DNA of 64,000 nucleotides from Actinorhabdospora filicis (lineage in GTDB: Bacteria; Actinomycetota; Actinomycetes; Mycobacteriales; Micromonosporaceae). The notes beneath the pieces are model-generated. The model had not been told where the DNA came from, searched no databases, and saw nothing but the letters and a program-made list of their open reading frames with translations. Shown piece after piece: positions 1 to 9,348 of this stretch. The position numbers and the translations under genes were made by a program. The first letter of the stretch is position 1. Every line of letters begins with the position of its first letter. The DNA is taken from NCBI RefSeq assembly GCF_030269765.1, contig NZ_BSTX01000001.1, positions 1,247,370-1,311,369 on the forward strand. Direction: 5' to 3'.

Positions 1-614
1 CGTCGGGCCGCTCGCGCTTGTCGGCGATCAGGTCGCGAATGTAGCGCTCGATGCCGGCGTAGGCGCGCGCGGCGATCGCCGCGCCGACCTCGTCCATGCT
101 CGACATGACTTCGGCACTCCAGCCCGCGAAGTCCTCGCGGTCGGCCAGCGGCACGCCCAGCAGCTCGCAGATCACCGCGATCGGCAGCGGGCGGCAGAAG
201 TGCTCGACCAGGTCCACCGGCTGCGGGAGGTCGCACAGCCCGTCCACCAGGCCCGCCACGATCCGCTCGATGCCCGGCCGCAGCTCCTCCACCCGCCGCT
301 GCGTGAACGCCGTCGCCACCAGTCTCCGCAGCCGCGTGTGCTCGGGCGCGTCGACGCCCAGCAGCGACAGGCCCGCCGCCGCGGCGGTCTGGGCGACGTC
401 GGGCGCGCTGGCCGCCTTCCGCGACAGCCGCGGATCGACCAGCGCGCGGCGGACGTCCTCGTAGGCGGAGATCAGCCACGCGGGACTGCCGTCGGGCATG
501 AGCATCGGGCGCGGCGGTGTCCCCCGCAACGCGGCGAGCTCGGGCGCGTGCCGGAGTTCGTAGGCGGCGGCGAAGGGGAACACGAAGGGTTCGGTGGAGG
601 GCTGTGCAGGCATG
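1..614 (-). CDS. Cytochrome P450, N-terminal part (cut by window edge)
   Basis: The reading frame is open on the minus strand from an ATG at 614 to the window edge, giving 204 N-terminal residues of a bacterial class I cytochrome P450. Recognisable P450 landmarks are the N-terminal FPF segment, a substrate-recognition stretch ending in LVDPRLSRKAA, the C-helix motif around DAPEHTRLRRLV (the W/H-x-x-x-R heme-propionate region), and the PIAVICELLGVP segment that leads into helices E and F. The I-helix and heme-cysteine loop lie outside the window, so substrate and redox partner cannot be inferred. The gene is divergent from nothing nearby; the next gene upstream, at 731-1615, is on the same strand. 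The family call is firm; the function is unknown. Confidence 0.9.
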
Positions 615-730
615 AGCGACCTCTCGTCGGCCCACCCGATGACGTGTCCATGGCGGAACTTAGCGCCATCGAGGTGGCCGTGGGTGTCGTGATCGCGACA
701 CGGTGCACAGTGTGAGGACGCGGTGGGGTC

Positions 731-1615
731 TCACCGGCCGATGATCTTGCGGTATCCGTACGTCGCGTACTCCCGCGCGAAGCCCAGGCGCTCGTACAGC
801 CCCCGCGCCGCGAGGTTCTCCGCGTTGTGGTTGACCGTCGCGCGGGTGATCCCCTGCGCGCGCATCTCGGTCATGGCGTGGCGCATGACGGCGGCGGCGA
901 GGCCGAGGCGGCGGAAGTCCTCGTGGGTGCCGACGGGTTCGAAGTGGCCGAGGCGGTTGCGCTCGTCGGTCCAGTAGACGGTGTAGGCGGCGATGCGGCC
1001 GTCGGGGGCTTCGGCGACGATCTCGCGGGCCGGGTCGTAGCCGGGGGCGCGCATGAACTCGGCGTAGGCGGACGCGGTCCAGCCGGCCCCCTCGAAGGAG
1101 CGGTTGCGGGCCTCGGCGAGCGCGGCGGCGTCGGTGGGGCGGGCGGAGCGGATGGTGAAGCCCTCGGCGGTGGTGCCGGTGGGGAGGTCGGTCAGGTCGC
1201 GTTCGCGGATGTCGTCCCAGGTGCGGAAGCGCTCGAAGCCGAGTCCGGTGAGGAGTTCGGCGCGGACGGTGTCGCGGTCGAAGCCGTCGGTCAGGATCTC
1301 GGCTGCGCCCGAGGCGCGGCGGGTGGTCTCGCAGGCGAAGGACAGCAGCGCGGTCTCGAAGGCCGTTCCGCGATGCGAGGGCGCGACGAAGCAGTCGAAG
1401 GCGTTGCCGAAGCGCCCGGCGATGGTGATGCCGGACAGGAGGCCGTCGGCGTCCCACAGGTGCACCAGCCGCGAGAGGTCGCGTCCGCGCAGGTTCTCGT
1501 GGACGCGGTGGGGCAGCTCGCCGATGTGGTCGTAGCCCCAGCGGCCGGCCTCGGCGATCCAGGCGGCGACGGTGGACTGGAGCAGCGGCATGTCGGAGGG
1601 ACGGTAGGCGCGCAT
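731..1615 (-). CDS. GNAT-family N-acetyltransferase with two GNAT folds
   Basis: A 294-residue protein with two acetyltransferase-like halves. The C-terminal half carries the acetyl-CoA loop, seen as the RRLGLAAAVMRHAM segment near residues 235-248, followed by NHNAENLAARGLYERLGFA, the usual beta-bulge and last helix of GNAT enzymes. The N-terminal half (DMPLLQSTVAAWIAEAG) looks like a degenerate GNAT fold, as in Eis/mycothiol-synthase-like double GNATs. The start at 1615 is the first ATG. It should use acetyl-CoA, but the acceptor is unknown. A strong hairpin at 1650-1678 separates it from the upstream GH101 gene, so it probably has its own promoter. Confidence 0.8.
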   Translation of the reverse strand: MRAYRPSDMPLLQSTVAAWIAEAGRWGYDHIGELPHRVHENLRGRDLSRLVHLWDADGLLSGITIAGRFGNAFDCFVAPSHRGTAFETALLSFACETTRRASGAAEILTDGFDRDTVRAELLTGLGFERFRTWDDIRERDLTDLPTGTTAEGFTIRSARPTDAAALAEARNRSFEGAGWTASAYAEFMRAPGYDPAREIVAEAPDGRIAAYTVYWTDERNRLGHFEPVGTHEDFRRLGLAAAVMRHAMTEMRAQGITRATVNHNAENLAARGLYERLGFAREYATYGYRKIIGR

Positions 1616-1649
1616 GATCCCGTTCTACCGGCCGGGGCAATCGAATAAT

Positions 1650-1678
1650 GGGCCGCCGCGACATGGTCGCGGCGGCCC
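1650..1678 (-). terminator. Hairpin terminator after the GH101 gene
   Basis: A perfect 13-bp GC-rich stem (1650-1662 with 1666-1678) around a 3-base loop lies 18 bases beyond the GH101 stop codon and upstream of the GNAT gene. It has no T-run, as is common for terminators in high-GC actinobacteria. Confidence 0.65.
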
Positions 1679-1696
1679 GGGGAAGGAGGAGTGAGG

Positions 1697-4600
1697 TCAG
1701 CAGGCGAACTTCGCGTCGGCCCAGTCGGCGTGGTCGTTGCCGTTGCCGTCACCGCCGTCGTCGACGACGAGGCGCAGGTACTCCACGCCGGTCAGGGACG
1801 CGGTGAGCGCGAAGGTCGCCGAGTCGGCGCGCATCAGTGGCGACACGGCGAGTTCACGGTCGCCGTCGTAGACGTGGAAGCGGATGGTCCCGCGGGTGGG
1901 CTGGGCGTCGTCGACGCCCACGGAGGCGGTGAAGGTGGAGCACCTGCCGCCCAGGAAGTACACGACCTCGCTGGGCGCGTGCGTCCCCAGGCCCTTGGGG
2001 TAGGCCACGCCGTTGAGGGTGAGCGGTGGCCCGTCGCCTTTGCCCTGGCCGCCGTTGGCGCGGTCGCGTTCGACCGGTCCCCAGCCGCCGGTGGCGGAGA
2101 TCCAGGTGTGGTCGGAGGCGTAGACGACGCCGGACGGGGGTGGCGGCAGCGTGCGGACCACGCTGGTGCCGGTCACCGTCTGGCGGCCGTGCGCGCGGTA
2201 GGCGACGGTCCCGGTGAGGGCGTGCCCGATGTCGGCGGCGTCGGCGGGCGGGGTGACCGCCCACTTCACGGTGAGGCTCTCGCCGCTGTCGAGGCGGCGC
2301 GCGGTGGTGCCGGACGCGGTGGCGGTCCAGCCGGTGGGCACCGCCAGCGCCAGCGAGACGTCCCGGACGGTGCCGGGCTCGCCGTTGACGAAGGTGGTGG
2401 TCACCTCGTTGGCCTTGCCGGGGGTGAGCTTGGCGTCCTTGGCCGCGATGGACACCGCGCCGCAGTTGCCCTCGGCGGGCGCGGGCCCGAGGTCGACGAC
2501 CGTGAAGTCGTCGAGGGCGAACTCCACCTGGTCGCTGTTCGGTGGCAGGCGACGCAGGCCGACCCAGTAGTCGCCGCACTTCCCGGCGGTGAACTCCTGG
2601 ACGTGCGCGGTCGGCGTGGTGGCCTGCGGGAACGGGGTGACCGACAGGTCGCGGGTGCCGCCGGGGCCGTCGACGCCGAGGACCCAGCCGTAGGCTCCGG
2701 CGAGCTCGTTCTCGTAGGAGAACGCGACCCGGTACCGGTGCCCGGCCTTGAAGGCGACGGTGGCGGGGGTGGTGCGGTAGGCGAGCTTGTCGTCGTACTC
2801 GAAGGACTTCAGTGACCACTGCCCGGCGAGCACGTCGTCGATGACCTTGCCGTTCCAGCCGGCCTGTGTGTAGGGGGCGTGGAGTTCGGACAGGTGCGTA
2901 TTGGCGTCACCGGCGTCCTTCTCGCCGCCCCGGTAGAAGGGGCCCCAGCCCTGGTCGACGTGCTCGAAGTCCCACGTCGATCCCGCGGCGGGGCGCACGC
3001 CCGGCACGACGCGGACGTCGTCGAAGGTGACCCGGGCCGAGCCGCGTCCGGCGCCCAGGGTGAGGGTCACCGGTTTGCCCGCGGTCACGTCGAAGTACAC
3101 GCGCACGCGCTGGGAGTTGGTGCCGACCTTCTCGTCGGAGTTGTTGTTGTTGCGCAGCGAGGAGCGTTCGATGCCGTTGGCGGCGGTCTTGTGCCCGGAG
3201 GTCACCGAGATGGTCGCCTCGCGTTCCTTCCCCGGCTCGATCTCGATGTTCGCCGAGGCCACGTAGGTGCCGGGCGCCAGGCCGCCGATCTTCTGGGCGA
3301 TGGAGGTCCGGCCGTCACCGGCGATCGCCTCGTACTGGCCGCGCGCGTTGCGTTCGACGGTGGCCTCGCCGCGCGTGGTCCAGGCCGGGCCGAAGGTCCC
3401 GGCGTTGAAGCCGGGGTCGGCGACGGGGGTACCGGTGCCGTAGGTGACGGACGTGGCCGCGACCTCGTGTGAGTACAGGACATACGGGACGCCCGCCTCG
3501 GCGGTGAGCGTGACCTTCCCGTCCACGACCGGCACCTGGACGGCGTCCTTCCGGCCGGTGTCGGAGAGCTTGTAGAGCGTGGCCGTGGTCAGGCCCGGGG
3601 GCACGGCGAACGTGGTGGTGCCGCCGGTCTTGTTGTAGTGGTAGAGCTTCGTGCCGCCGGACCCGTCGGGCCAGGGCAGCAGGTAGGCGTCACCGGCGGC
3701 GACCTCGCCGTAGGGGGCGGTGATGCGGCGGACGCCGTCGGCGTCGCTGACGCGCGAGCCGTCGGCGAAGCCGATCTCGTGCTCGGCCCACCTGGTCACC
3801 GGCGAGCGCTGGAGGTACTTCGTGGGCACGTTGTAGGTGAAGACGTTGGCCAGGAACGCGTTGAAGTCGACCTCGCCGGTCCAGCCCTCGAAGTCGCTCA
3901 TGCGCGAGCCGCCCAGCAGCGGGTGCTGGACGAAGACGTCCTTGGCGTCGTTGCCGATGAAGCGCAGGATGTGGGAGCTGACGCCCCGGCTGGAGTCGGG
4001 CCCGTAGTCGGGGTCGTTGGCCCAGTGCGACCAGATCTGGTTGGACGGCAGGCGGTGCGACCATTCGGAGGCCACCGCGACCCCGGCCTCGTTGAGGCGG
4101 CGCGACAGCGAGTCGGCGAGCCAGCCCTGGCTGTAGTAGACGTCGATGTAGACGAACGACAGGTTGTGGTTCGTCTCGGCGAACAGCTGGTCGAAGCGGT
4201 CCATGACCGCGCCGGTGGTGAGGTCGCGGCGCTGGTCGATGTAGTAGGACTGGTCCATCCACGCCCAGCCCTTGGCGGACGGGTCGACCATCTGCTCGGA
4301 GAAGCTGTGCGCCTCGGGGTACGCCTCGGTGGCGTTGACGTGGACGCCGAACTCGGCGTTGTACGCCCTGCCCTCTTCGAGGAGGGTGTTGAGTTCGCCC
4401 AGACCGCCGGCGCGCGTGTTGTAGTTGCCGCCGTAGTCGGCGTGCGCGGCGTCGTGTCCTTCGGACTGGTAGCCCTTGAGCAGCACGAACTGGCCGAGCC
4501 CGTCGGTGGCCAGGGCGATGCGCTTGGTGTCGTCGAGGGTCTTGCCGAAGGGGTGGGTGGCGAGGCTGGCGATGTTGAACGGGATGCGCGGCACGACCCG

Positions 4601-5482
4601 GTAGGGGGTGTTGGCCGCGCCGGTGATCGCGGGCTGGAGCGGGCGCAGCGCGATGGCGGCGTCCTGCCAGTCGACGGCCGCGTCGGCGTTGGCGTCGCCG
4701 GTGAGGGCGATCCGCACCAGCGGGAGCGGTTCGGTGTCGGTGGCCGACGCCCCGGCTCCGCGGTAGGTCCACTCGCCGCTCCACAGGCCGACCTCGCGGT
4801 AGCCGTCGCGGCTGCGGGCCTGGCGCATGACGCGGCCGTTGGCGGCGGCGTTGGTGCCGGTGGGCTTGTCGTAGACGGAGTTGGTCTCGATGGCCACGGC
4901 CGCGCCGTTGGCGGCGGCCAGGACGTAGTTGGCGCCGATCGGGGACGCGTCGGGCGCGGTGGCGGCGGTGACGGGGTAGATGGTGTCGCCGACGCGGGAG
5001 GCGTCGATGTCCAGGCGGGCGGCGGCGATCTGGGCGGCGGTGTCGGTGGAGCGCACCGAGACCAGGTCCTGGCCGGGGATCGCGATCGTGTTGACCCGCA
5101 GGGCGTCGGTGTCGTCGATCGCGGTGACGGCGAAGGTGACGGTGGCGCCCTCGACGGAGATGCGCGCGTCCATGCTCACGCCCTGCGGGAACGCGAGGTG
5201 GTAGCGGGCGTCGGCGCCGAACTCGGCGGTGATGACGGGCTTGAGGGCGGTCCCGTTGATCAGGACGGTGTCGAGGGGGGTGGAGCGGCCGTGGACGACG
5301 GCTCCGGTGGGGGTGTGGGCGTAGGACACGATCCGCGGGAACTCGCGGCCGACCGCCACGCTCAGCTCGGGCGAGCCGATCGTGGCGGTGTCGTCGGCGA
5401 GCGCGGGGGACGCCGGTACGGCGACCAGCGCGCCCGCCGCCGTGCAGGCCGCGAGTCCGAGCACCCATGGGCGTCGGGTCAT
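1697..5482 (-). CDS. Secreted endo-alpha-N-acetylgalactosaminidase, GH101 family
   Basis: A 1261-residue secreted glycosidase that should release the Gal-beta-1,3-GalNAc core-1 disaccharide from O-glycosylated proteins. The start is the ATG at 5482: it follows GGAGGAAAC and opens a signal peptide (RR, hydrophobic run, ending ASPALA) of about 29 residues. The open frame extends further upstream but without secretion features. The GH101 beta-sandwich and (beta/alpha)8 core span about residues 35-800. FVYIDVYYSQGW (Asp447) and VASEWSHR (Glu473) are the likely nucleophile and acid/base regions. After it come carbohydrate-binding-like beta domains, an NPCBM-associated domain (about 1030-1105) and a C-terminal NPCBM domain (last ~145 residues, starting GVVYASD). 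No neighbour forms an obvious glycan operon. The family call is confident; the catalytic residue assignment is by motif only. Confidence 0.88.
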   Translation of the reverse strand: MTRRPWVLGLAACTAAGALVAVPASPALADDTATIGSPELSVAVGREFPRIVSYAHTPTGAVVHGRSTPLDTVLINGTALKPVITAEFGADARYHLAFPQGVSMDARISVEGATVTFAVTAIDDTDALRVNTIAIPGQDLVSVRSTDTAAQIAAARLDIDASRVGDTIYPVTAATAPDASPIGANYVLAAANGAAVAIETNSVYDKPTGTNAAANGRVMRQARSRDGYREVGLWSGEWTYRGAGASATDTEPLPLVRIALTGDANADAAVDWQDAAIALRPLQPAITGAANTPYRVVPRIPFNIASLATHPFGKTLDDTKRIALATDGLGQFVLLKGYQSEGHDAAHADYGGNYNTRAGGLGELNTLLEEGRAYNAEFGVHVNATEAYPEAHSFSEQMVDPSAKGWAWMDQSYYIDQRRDLTTGAVMDRFDQLFAETNHNLSFVYIDVYYSQGWLADSLSRRLNEAGVAVASEWSHRLPSNQIWSHWANDPDYGPDSSRGVSSHILRFIGNDAKDVFVQHPLLGGSRMSDFEGWTGEVDFNAFLANVFTYNVPTKYLQRSPVTRWAEHEIGFADGSRVSDADGVRRITAPYGEVAAGDAYLLPWPDGSGGTKLYHYNKTGGTTTFAVPPGLTTATLYKLSDTGRKDAVQVPVVDGKVTLTAEAGVPYVLYSHEVAATSVTYGTGTPVADPGFNAGTFGPAWTTRGEATVERNARGQYEAIAGDGRTSIAQKIGGLAPGTYVASANIEIEPGKEREATISVTSGHKTAANGIERSSLRNNNNSDEKVGTNSQRVRVYFDVTAGKPVTLTLGAGRGSARVTFDDVRVVPGVRPAAGSTWDFEHVDQGWGPFYRGGEKDAGDANTHLSELHAPYTQAGWNGKVIDDVLAGQWSLKSFEYDDKLAYRTTPATVAFKAGHRYRVAFSYENELAGAYGWVLGVDGPGGTRDLSVTPFPQATTPTAHVQEFTAGKCGDYWVGLRRLPPNSDQVEFALDDFTVVDLGPAPAEGNCGAVSIAAKDAKLTPGKANEVTTTFVNGEPGTVRDVSLALAVPTGWTATASGTTARRLDSGESLTVKWAVTPPADAADIGHALTGTVAYRAHGRQTVTGTSVVRTLPPPPSGVVYASDHTWISATGGWGPVERDRANGGQGKGDGPPLTLNGVAYPKGLGTHAPSEVVYFLGGRCSTFTASVGVDDAQPTRGTIRFHVYDGDRELAVSPLMRADSATFALTASLTGVEYLRLVVDDGGDGNGNDHADWADAKFAC

Positions 5483-5754
5483 GTTTCCTCCAGGGGGATG
5501 TCCGGGTTCCTCCCGGGCGATACAGAGGTAATCCCAGCCATTCCAACGGAATCGAACAGCGATGTCACGCCTTGAGGCCGAATCGTTATCCGTCGTTCGG
5601 CGGTACCGGCCACCCGTTCCGGTGAGTGGGGGTGGCCCGAAGACCCCCTTAGGGCGGTCACCGAACAAGGCGGCGCCACACGCGTCCGCTTCGCGCGACA
5701 ATGGCCCGTGGAGGCGCCGACCTCATGAAGGCGGGGAGCCATGAAGGCGCGGAG

Positions 5755-6816
5755 ATGACCACCTGGCGGGCCCACGCCAAGGCCATGCTGGACCGTGTGC
5801 TGGCGCGGGGGGTGCGCGTGTCGCCCGGCTGGCGCGCGGCCTTCCTGGCCGTGCCGCGCCACGTTTTCGTCCCCCGCTTCTACCAGGACGCCGGCGGGCG
5901 CCTGGACGGTGTCGTGGACGCCGCCGATCCGCGCTGGATGTGGGAGGTCTACGCCGACCTGCCGCTGGTCACCCGGCGAAGACGGGTCCCGCTCCCCGGT
6001 GGCGGCGACGGTTACGTGGCGACCTCCTCGTCCTCCCAGCCGACCGTCATCGCGGTCATGCTCGGCCTCCTGGGCGCCGAACCCGGCATGAGCGTCCTGG
6101 AGATCGGCACCGGCACCGGCTACCACGCCGCGCTGCTGTGCCACCGGCTCGGCGAAGGGCAGGTCACCTCCATCGACCTCGACCCGGAGCTGGTGGACGA
6201 GGCCCGCGCCCGCCTCGCCGCGATCGACTACCGGCCCGAGCTGCGCTCCGGCGACGGCAGCGCGGGCGTCGCCGACCGGGCGCCCTTCGACCGCATCGTG
6301 GTCACCTGCGCCGTGGACGACTTCCCGCCCGCCTGGATCGCGCAGCTCACCCTCGGCGGGCGCCTGGTCGCGCCACTGGTCGAGGGCGGCGCGCTGACCG
6401 TGCTCACCAAGACCGCGCCGGACCGCCTGGAGGGCCGCGTGGACGAGGAGTGCGCCTTCTTCATGCCCCTGCGCTCGACCCTCGACGCCGACCGCACCGA
6501 ACGCCACATCTGGCGCCAGGCCGTCCCCGAGCACGCCGGGACGCCGCCGGGCGTGCCCGTGGAGGCCCTGGGCGACCTGGACTTCCGGCTGTGGCTGTCG
6601 CTGACCGTGCGGCACGTGCAGTTCGCGCACGAGCCGGGCACGCCCCCGCTGCCGGTGGGACGCGGCGACGAGCCGGTCGACCCGGAGCAGGTGCGGGCGG
6701 CGTGGGAGGCGTTCGTGGCCGCCGGGCGTCCCGACCGCACGCACTACGGCGTGACGGTCACGCCCACGGGCGGCTGGATCTGGCTGGACGAGCGGAAATG
6801 GGCGCTGCCCCTATAG
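5755..6816 (+). CDS. Protein-L-isoaspartate O-methyltransferase-like (PCMT) SAM methyltransferase
   Basis: A 353-residue SAM-dependent methyltransferase of the PCMT family. AFLAVPRHVFVP is the substrate-side motif near the N-terminus, and VLEIGTGTGYHAALL is SAM motif I (about residues 114-128), followed by the acidic SIDLDPELV. The ~130-residue C-terminal extension is typical of the longer actinobacterial PCMT homologues, some of which act on RiPP precursors. No RiPP precursor or ATP-grasp gene is nearby, so repair or modification of isoaspartyl residues is the default inference. I chose ATG 5755 because GGCGCGGAG precedes it; in-frame starts at 5701 and 5725 are possible. It is convergent with the DUF4245 gene, six bases apart. 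Confidence 0.8.
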   Translation: MTTWRAHAKAMLDRVLARGVRVSPGWRAAFLAVPRHVFVPRFYQDAGGRLDGVVDAADPRWMWEVYADLPLVTRRRRVPLPGGGDGYVATSSSSQPTVIAVMLGLLGAEPGMSVLEIGTGTGYHAALLCHRLGEGQVTSIDLDPELVDEARARLAAIDYRPELRSGDGSAGVADRAPFDRIVVTCAVDDFPPAWIAQLTLGGRLVAPLVEGGALTVLTKTAPDRLEGRVDEECAFFMPLRSTLDADRTERHIWRQAVPEHAGTPPGVPVEALGDLDFRLWLSLTVRHVQFAHEPGTPPLPVGRGDEPVDPEQVRAAWEAFVAAGRPDRTHYGVTVTPTGGWIWLDERKWALPL

Positions 6817-6822
6817 AAGGCC

Positions 6823-7344
6823 CTACTGGAGCCCGTCGGCGATGCCCATCAGGTCGGCCTGCTTCGCGTCGCCGATGACGATGATGGTGCGCCCGTCCTG
6901 CGTCCACACCATGGCGGCGTTGCCGTCGCGGGTCACGTAGGACTGCCACATGCGCCCCCGCGACTCCACGTTGCCCTCCAGGCGCGGCTGCTCGCCGAGT
7001 TCGTTCCCGAGCAGCTTCTCGGCCTCGACGCTGCTCTCGATGAGCTGGACGCCGGAGTCGTTCGGGCCGACGTAACCCACCCGCAGCGTCACCCCGTCGC
7101 CGGTGCGCGCGACGGCGGCCGTGGTGGCGCGCCAGCCGTCCAGCGCCGAGGGCCGCAGCACGCTCAGCCCGGAGTCGGCGGCCTCCTGGTACCGGGCCGA
7201 GGGGTCGATGCCCGGGTCGGTACCGGAGGACAGCAGCCGCCATCCGCCCAGGATCAACGCGATGGGCACGAGGATCACCGCCAGCGAGAGGGCCATGTCC
7301 CTCGGGCGGCGCGGCTGCGTGTAATGGCTCGACACGCCCTCCAT
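6823..7344 (-). CDS. DUF4245 membrane-anchored protein
   Basis: A 173-residue protein with a short charged N-terminus, one transmembrane helix (about residues 17-39, MALSLAVILVPIALILGGW) and an extracytoplasmic domain containing GWRATTAAVARTGDGVTLRVG, as in the DUF4245 family. The adjacent divergent placement to glpX is a familiar actinobacterial arrangement and supports the call. The molecular role is unknown. Start choice: ATG at 7344 is used here. An in-frame GTG at 7335 follows GGAGGG very closely and is an alternative. Confidence 0.8.
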   Translation of the reverse strand: MEGVSSHYTQPRRPRDMALSLAVILVPIALILGGWRLLSSGTDPGIDPSARYQEAADSGLSVLRPSALDGWRATTAAVARTGDGVTLRVGYVGPNDSGVQLIESSVEAEKLLGNELGEQPRLEGNVESRGRMWQSYVTRDGNAAMVWTQDGRTIIVIGDAKQADLMGIADGLQ

Positions 7345-7476
7345 CGTCGCGCAGCCCGTCCCCGCCGGCCGTCGTGGGGTCGAGGGAGTACGCCACAGCG
7401 CGTGACCCGACCGCCCCGTATCGCCGAGGTCCGTGCCAGGATGCGCTAAACGACCCTCAGCGCCGAGGAGATCCTT

Positions 7477-8496
7477 GTGGACGACCGCCAGACCGAAGAG
7501 CTCGACCGCAACCTCGCACTTGACCTGGTCCGGGTCACCGAGGCGGCCGCGATGGCCGCCGGACGGTGGGTCGGCCGGGGCGACAAGGAAGGCGGTGACG
7601 GCGCCGCCGTCGACGCGATGCGCCTGCTGATCAACTCCGTGCCGATGCGCGGGACCGTCGTGATCGGCGAAGGTGAGAAAGACCACGCGCCCATGCTGTA
7701 CAACGGCGAGTCCGTCGGCGACGGCACCGGGCCGGGCGTGGACGTGGCCGTCGACCCCGTCGACGGCACGACCCTGATGGCCAAGGGCATGCCGAACGCG
7801 CTGGCGGTCCTGGCCGTCGCCGAGCGCGGGGCGATGTTCGACCCCTCGGCGGTCTTCTACATGGAGAAGCTGGCCGTGGGCCCCGAGGCCGCCGACGTCA
7901 TCGACATCGAGGCGCCCGTCGAGGAGAACCTGCGCCGCATCGCCAAGGCGAAGCACTCCGAGATCTCCGACGTCACCGTGTGCATCCTGGACCGCCCCCG
8001 GCACTCCGACCTGGTGAAGAAGGTCCGCCAGGCCGGCGCGCGCATCCGGTTCATCAGCGACGGCGACGTGGCCGGCGCCATCGCCGCGGCCCGCGAGACC
8101 AGCGAGGTCGACGTCCTGATGGGCATCGGCGGCACGCCCGAGGGCATCATCGCCGCCGTCGCGCTGACCTGCATGGGAGGCGCGATGCAGGCCCGCCTGT
8201 GGCCCAGCGACGACGCCGAGAAGCAGAAGGCCCTCGACGCCGGGCACGACCTGGGCCGCGTGCTCACCACCCGCGACCTGGTCTCGGGGGAGAACATGTT
8301 CTTCTGCGCCACCGGCGTCACCTCCGGCGACCTGCTCAAGGGCGTCCGGTACCAGCGCGGCGGCGCCTACACGCAGTCGATCGTGATGCGCTCGAAGTCG
8401 GGCACCATCCGCGTCATCGACTCCTACCACCGCCTGGAGAAGCTGCGCGCCTACTCGGTCGTCGACTTCGACGGCAAGCTCCTGCCCGTCGAATAG
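7477..8496 (+). CDS. glpX: Fructose-1,6-bisphosphatase class II
   Basis: A 339-residue GlpX-type fructose-1,6-bisphosphatase that hydrolyses FBP to fructose-6-phosphate in gluconeogenesis. The family's metal- and substrate-binding motifs are present: [14 protein letters not shown], then the [12 protein letters not shown] loop (D-P-x-D-G-T) near residue 90, and [16 protein letters not shown] in the C-terminal half. The length is typical. The GTG start at 7477 follows GGAGATCC. It is the main FBPase type in actinobacteria. In the same window pckG encodes the other gluconeogenic control step. A strong hairpin follows directly. Confidence 0.96.
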   Translation: MDDRQTEELDRNLALDLVRVTEAAAMAAGRWVGRGDKEGGDGAAVDAMRLLINSVPMRGTVVIGEGEKDHAPMLYNGESVGDGTGPGVDVAVDPVDGTTLMAKGMPNALAVLAVAERGAMFDPSAVFYMEKLAVGPEAADVIDIEAPVEENLRRIAKAKHSEISDVTVCILDRPRHSDLVKKVRQAGARIRFISDGDVAGAIAAARETSEVDVLMGIGGTPEGIIAAVALTCMGGAMQARLWPSDDAEKQKALDAGHDLGRVLTTRDLVSGENMFFCATGVTSGDLLKGVRYQRGGAYTQSIVMRSKSGTIRVIDSYHRLEKLRAYSVVDFDGKLLPVE

Positions 8497-8510
8497 ACCC
8501 CGGACGCGAA

Positions 8511-8540
8511 AAACCCCCGCCACGAACGTGGCGGGGGTTT
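8511..8540. terminator. Bidirectional terminator between glpX and the repeat protein gene
   Basis: A 13-bp perfect stem (8511-8523 with 8528-8540) encloses the loop GAAC. The arms end in AAA and TTT, so it can serve both glpX (plus) and the convergent gene that ends at 8569 (minus). Confidence 0.9.
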
Positions 8541-8568
8541 CTCTTACGGCCGCGGGAGGGCCGGGTGA

Positions 8569-9171
8569 TTAGCTCGCGTAGGGGGACGCGGGCGGGGTGG
8601 TGCCGTCGGTGACCGACGCGTCGCCGTAGACGACCTGGTCGATCGCGCCGTCGGCGTTGGTGTCGGTCAGGGTCGCGTCGGCGATCCCGTCCTCGTCGGA
8701 GTCGAGCACCATCGTGTCGGCGACACCGTCGTTGTTGGTGTCGGCGGCGAAGGTGTCCAGCTGGCCGTCGTGGTCGGCGTCGATGGCCACCGCGTCGACG
8801 TCGCCGTCGCCGTCGGTGTCGGAGGCGACCTGGTCCACCACGCCGTCGCCGTCGGCGTCGGTCACGATGGTGTCGACACGGCCGTCACCGTCGGTGTCGA
8901 GGGCCTCGGAGTCGATGGTGCCGTCGCCGTCGGCGTCGACGTACAGGTTGTCGTAGTCGCCGTCGTTGTCGGCGTCCACGGCCACACCCTCGGCGTCACC
9001 GTCACCGTCGGTGTCGATCAGCGTCTCCGAGTGGTCGGCGTACTCGACGGTGATCGTGTCGTCGGCGACACCGTTGCCGTCGAGGTCGACGGCCTCGTGG
9101 AACTGCGCGTCGTACGAGTGGTCGTCAGTGTCCGTGGTGGTGTCGTCGTGCGGGGTGTCGTAGTCGCTCAT
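8569..9171 (-). CDS. Acidic protein of 13-residue Asp-rich calcium-loop-like repeats
   Basis: A 200-residue, very acidic protein. From about residue 30 it holds eleven copies of a D-x-[DN]-x-D-G-x-x-D loop; the later copies (from about residue 80) recur at an exact 13-residue period, e.g. DADGDGTIDSEAL then DTDGDGRVDTIVT. These resemble thrombospondin type-3 or dockerin/EF-hand calcium loops. There is no signal peptide, transmembrane segment or lipobox, which is odd because such repeats are usually extracellular. The ATG at 9171 is preceded by GGGAGGG at good spacing. It probably binds Ca2+ or other divalent metals; any further role is unknown. It is a single gene convergent with glpX. Confidence 0.8.
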   Translation of the reverse strand: MSDYDTPHDDTTTDTDDHSYDAQFHEAVDLDGNGVADDTITVEYADHSETLIDTDGDGDAEGVAVDADNDGDYDNLYVDADGDGTIDSEALDTDGDGRVDTIVTDADGDGVVDQVASDTDGDGDVDAVAIDADHDGQLDTFAADTNNDGVADTMVLDSDEDGIADATLTDTNADGAIDQVVYGDASVTDGTTPPASPYAS

Positions 9172-9348
9172 CGCAATGCCCTCCCATATGGCGGCTGTGT
9201 CGGTCTTTAGAGCGGCGGTGCCGCCTTGATGTGTTCACCGTACGGCGTTGCGGCAAGCGGCGAATCCCGGGAATGTGCCACACACCGCCAAGGCGAACTG
9301 CGGTCACATTACGCTGCCCGAACGAGCATGTCATGGGAGGTGGGCGCG

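Noticed and set aside
3638..5575. Very long open frame (645 codons) antisense to the GH101 gene, and similar ones at 37183-40101 (plus) and 52906-57324 (minus).
   Set aside because: They are mirror images of strong genes in a high-GC genome, Val/Gly/Arg-rich with no domain, and have no ribosome-binding sites.
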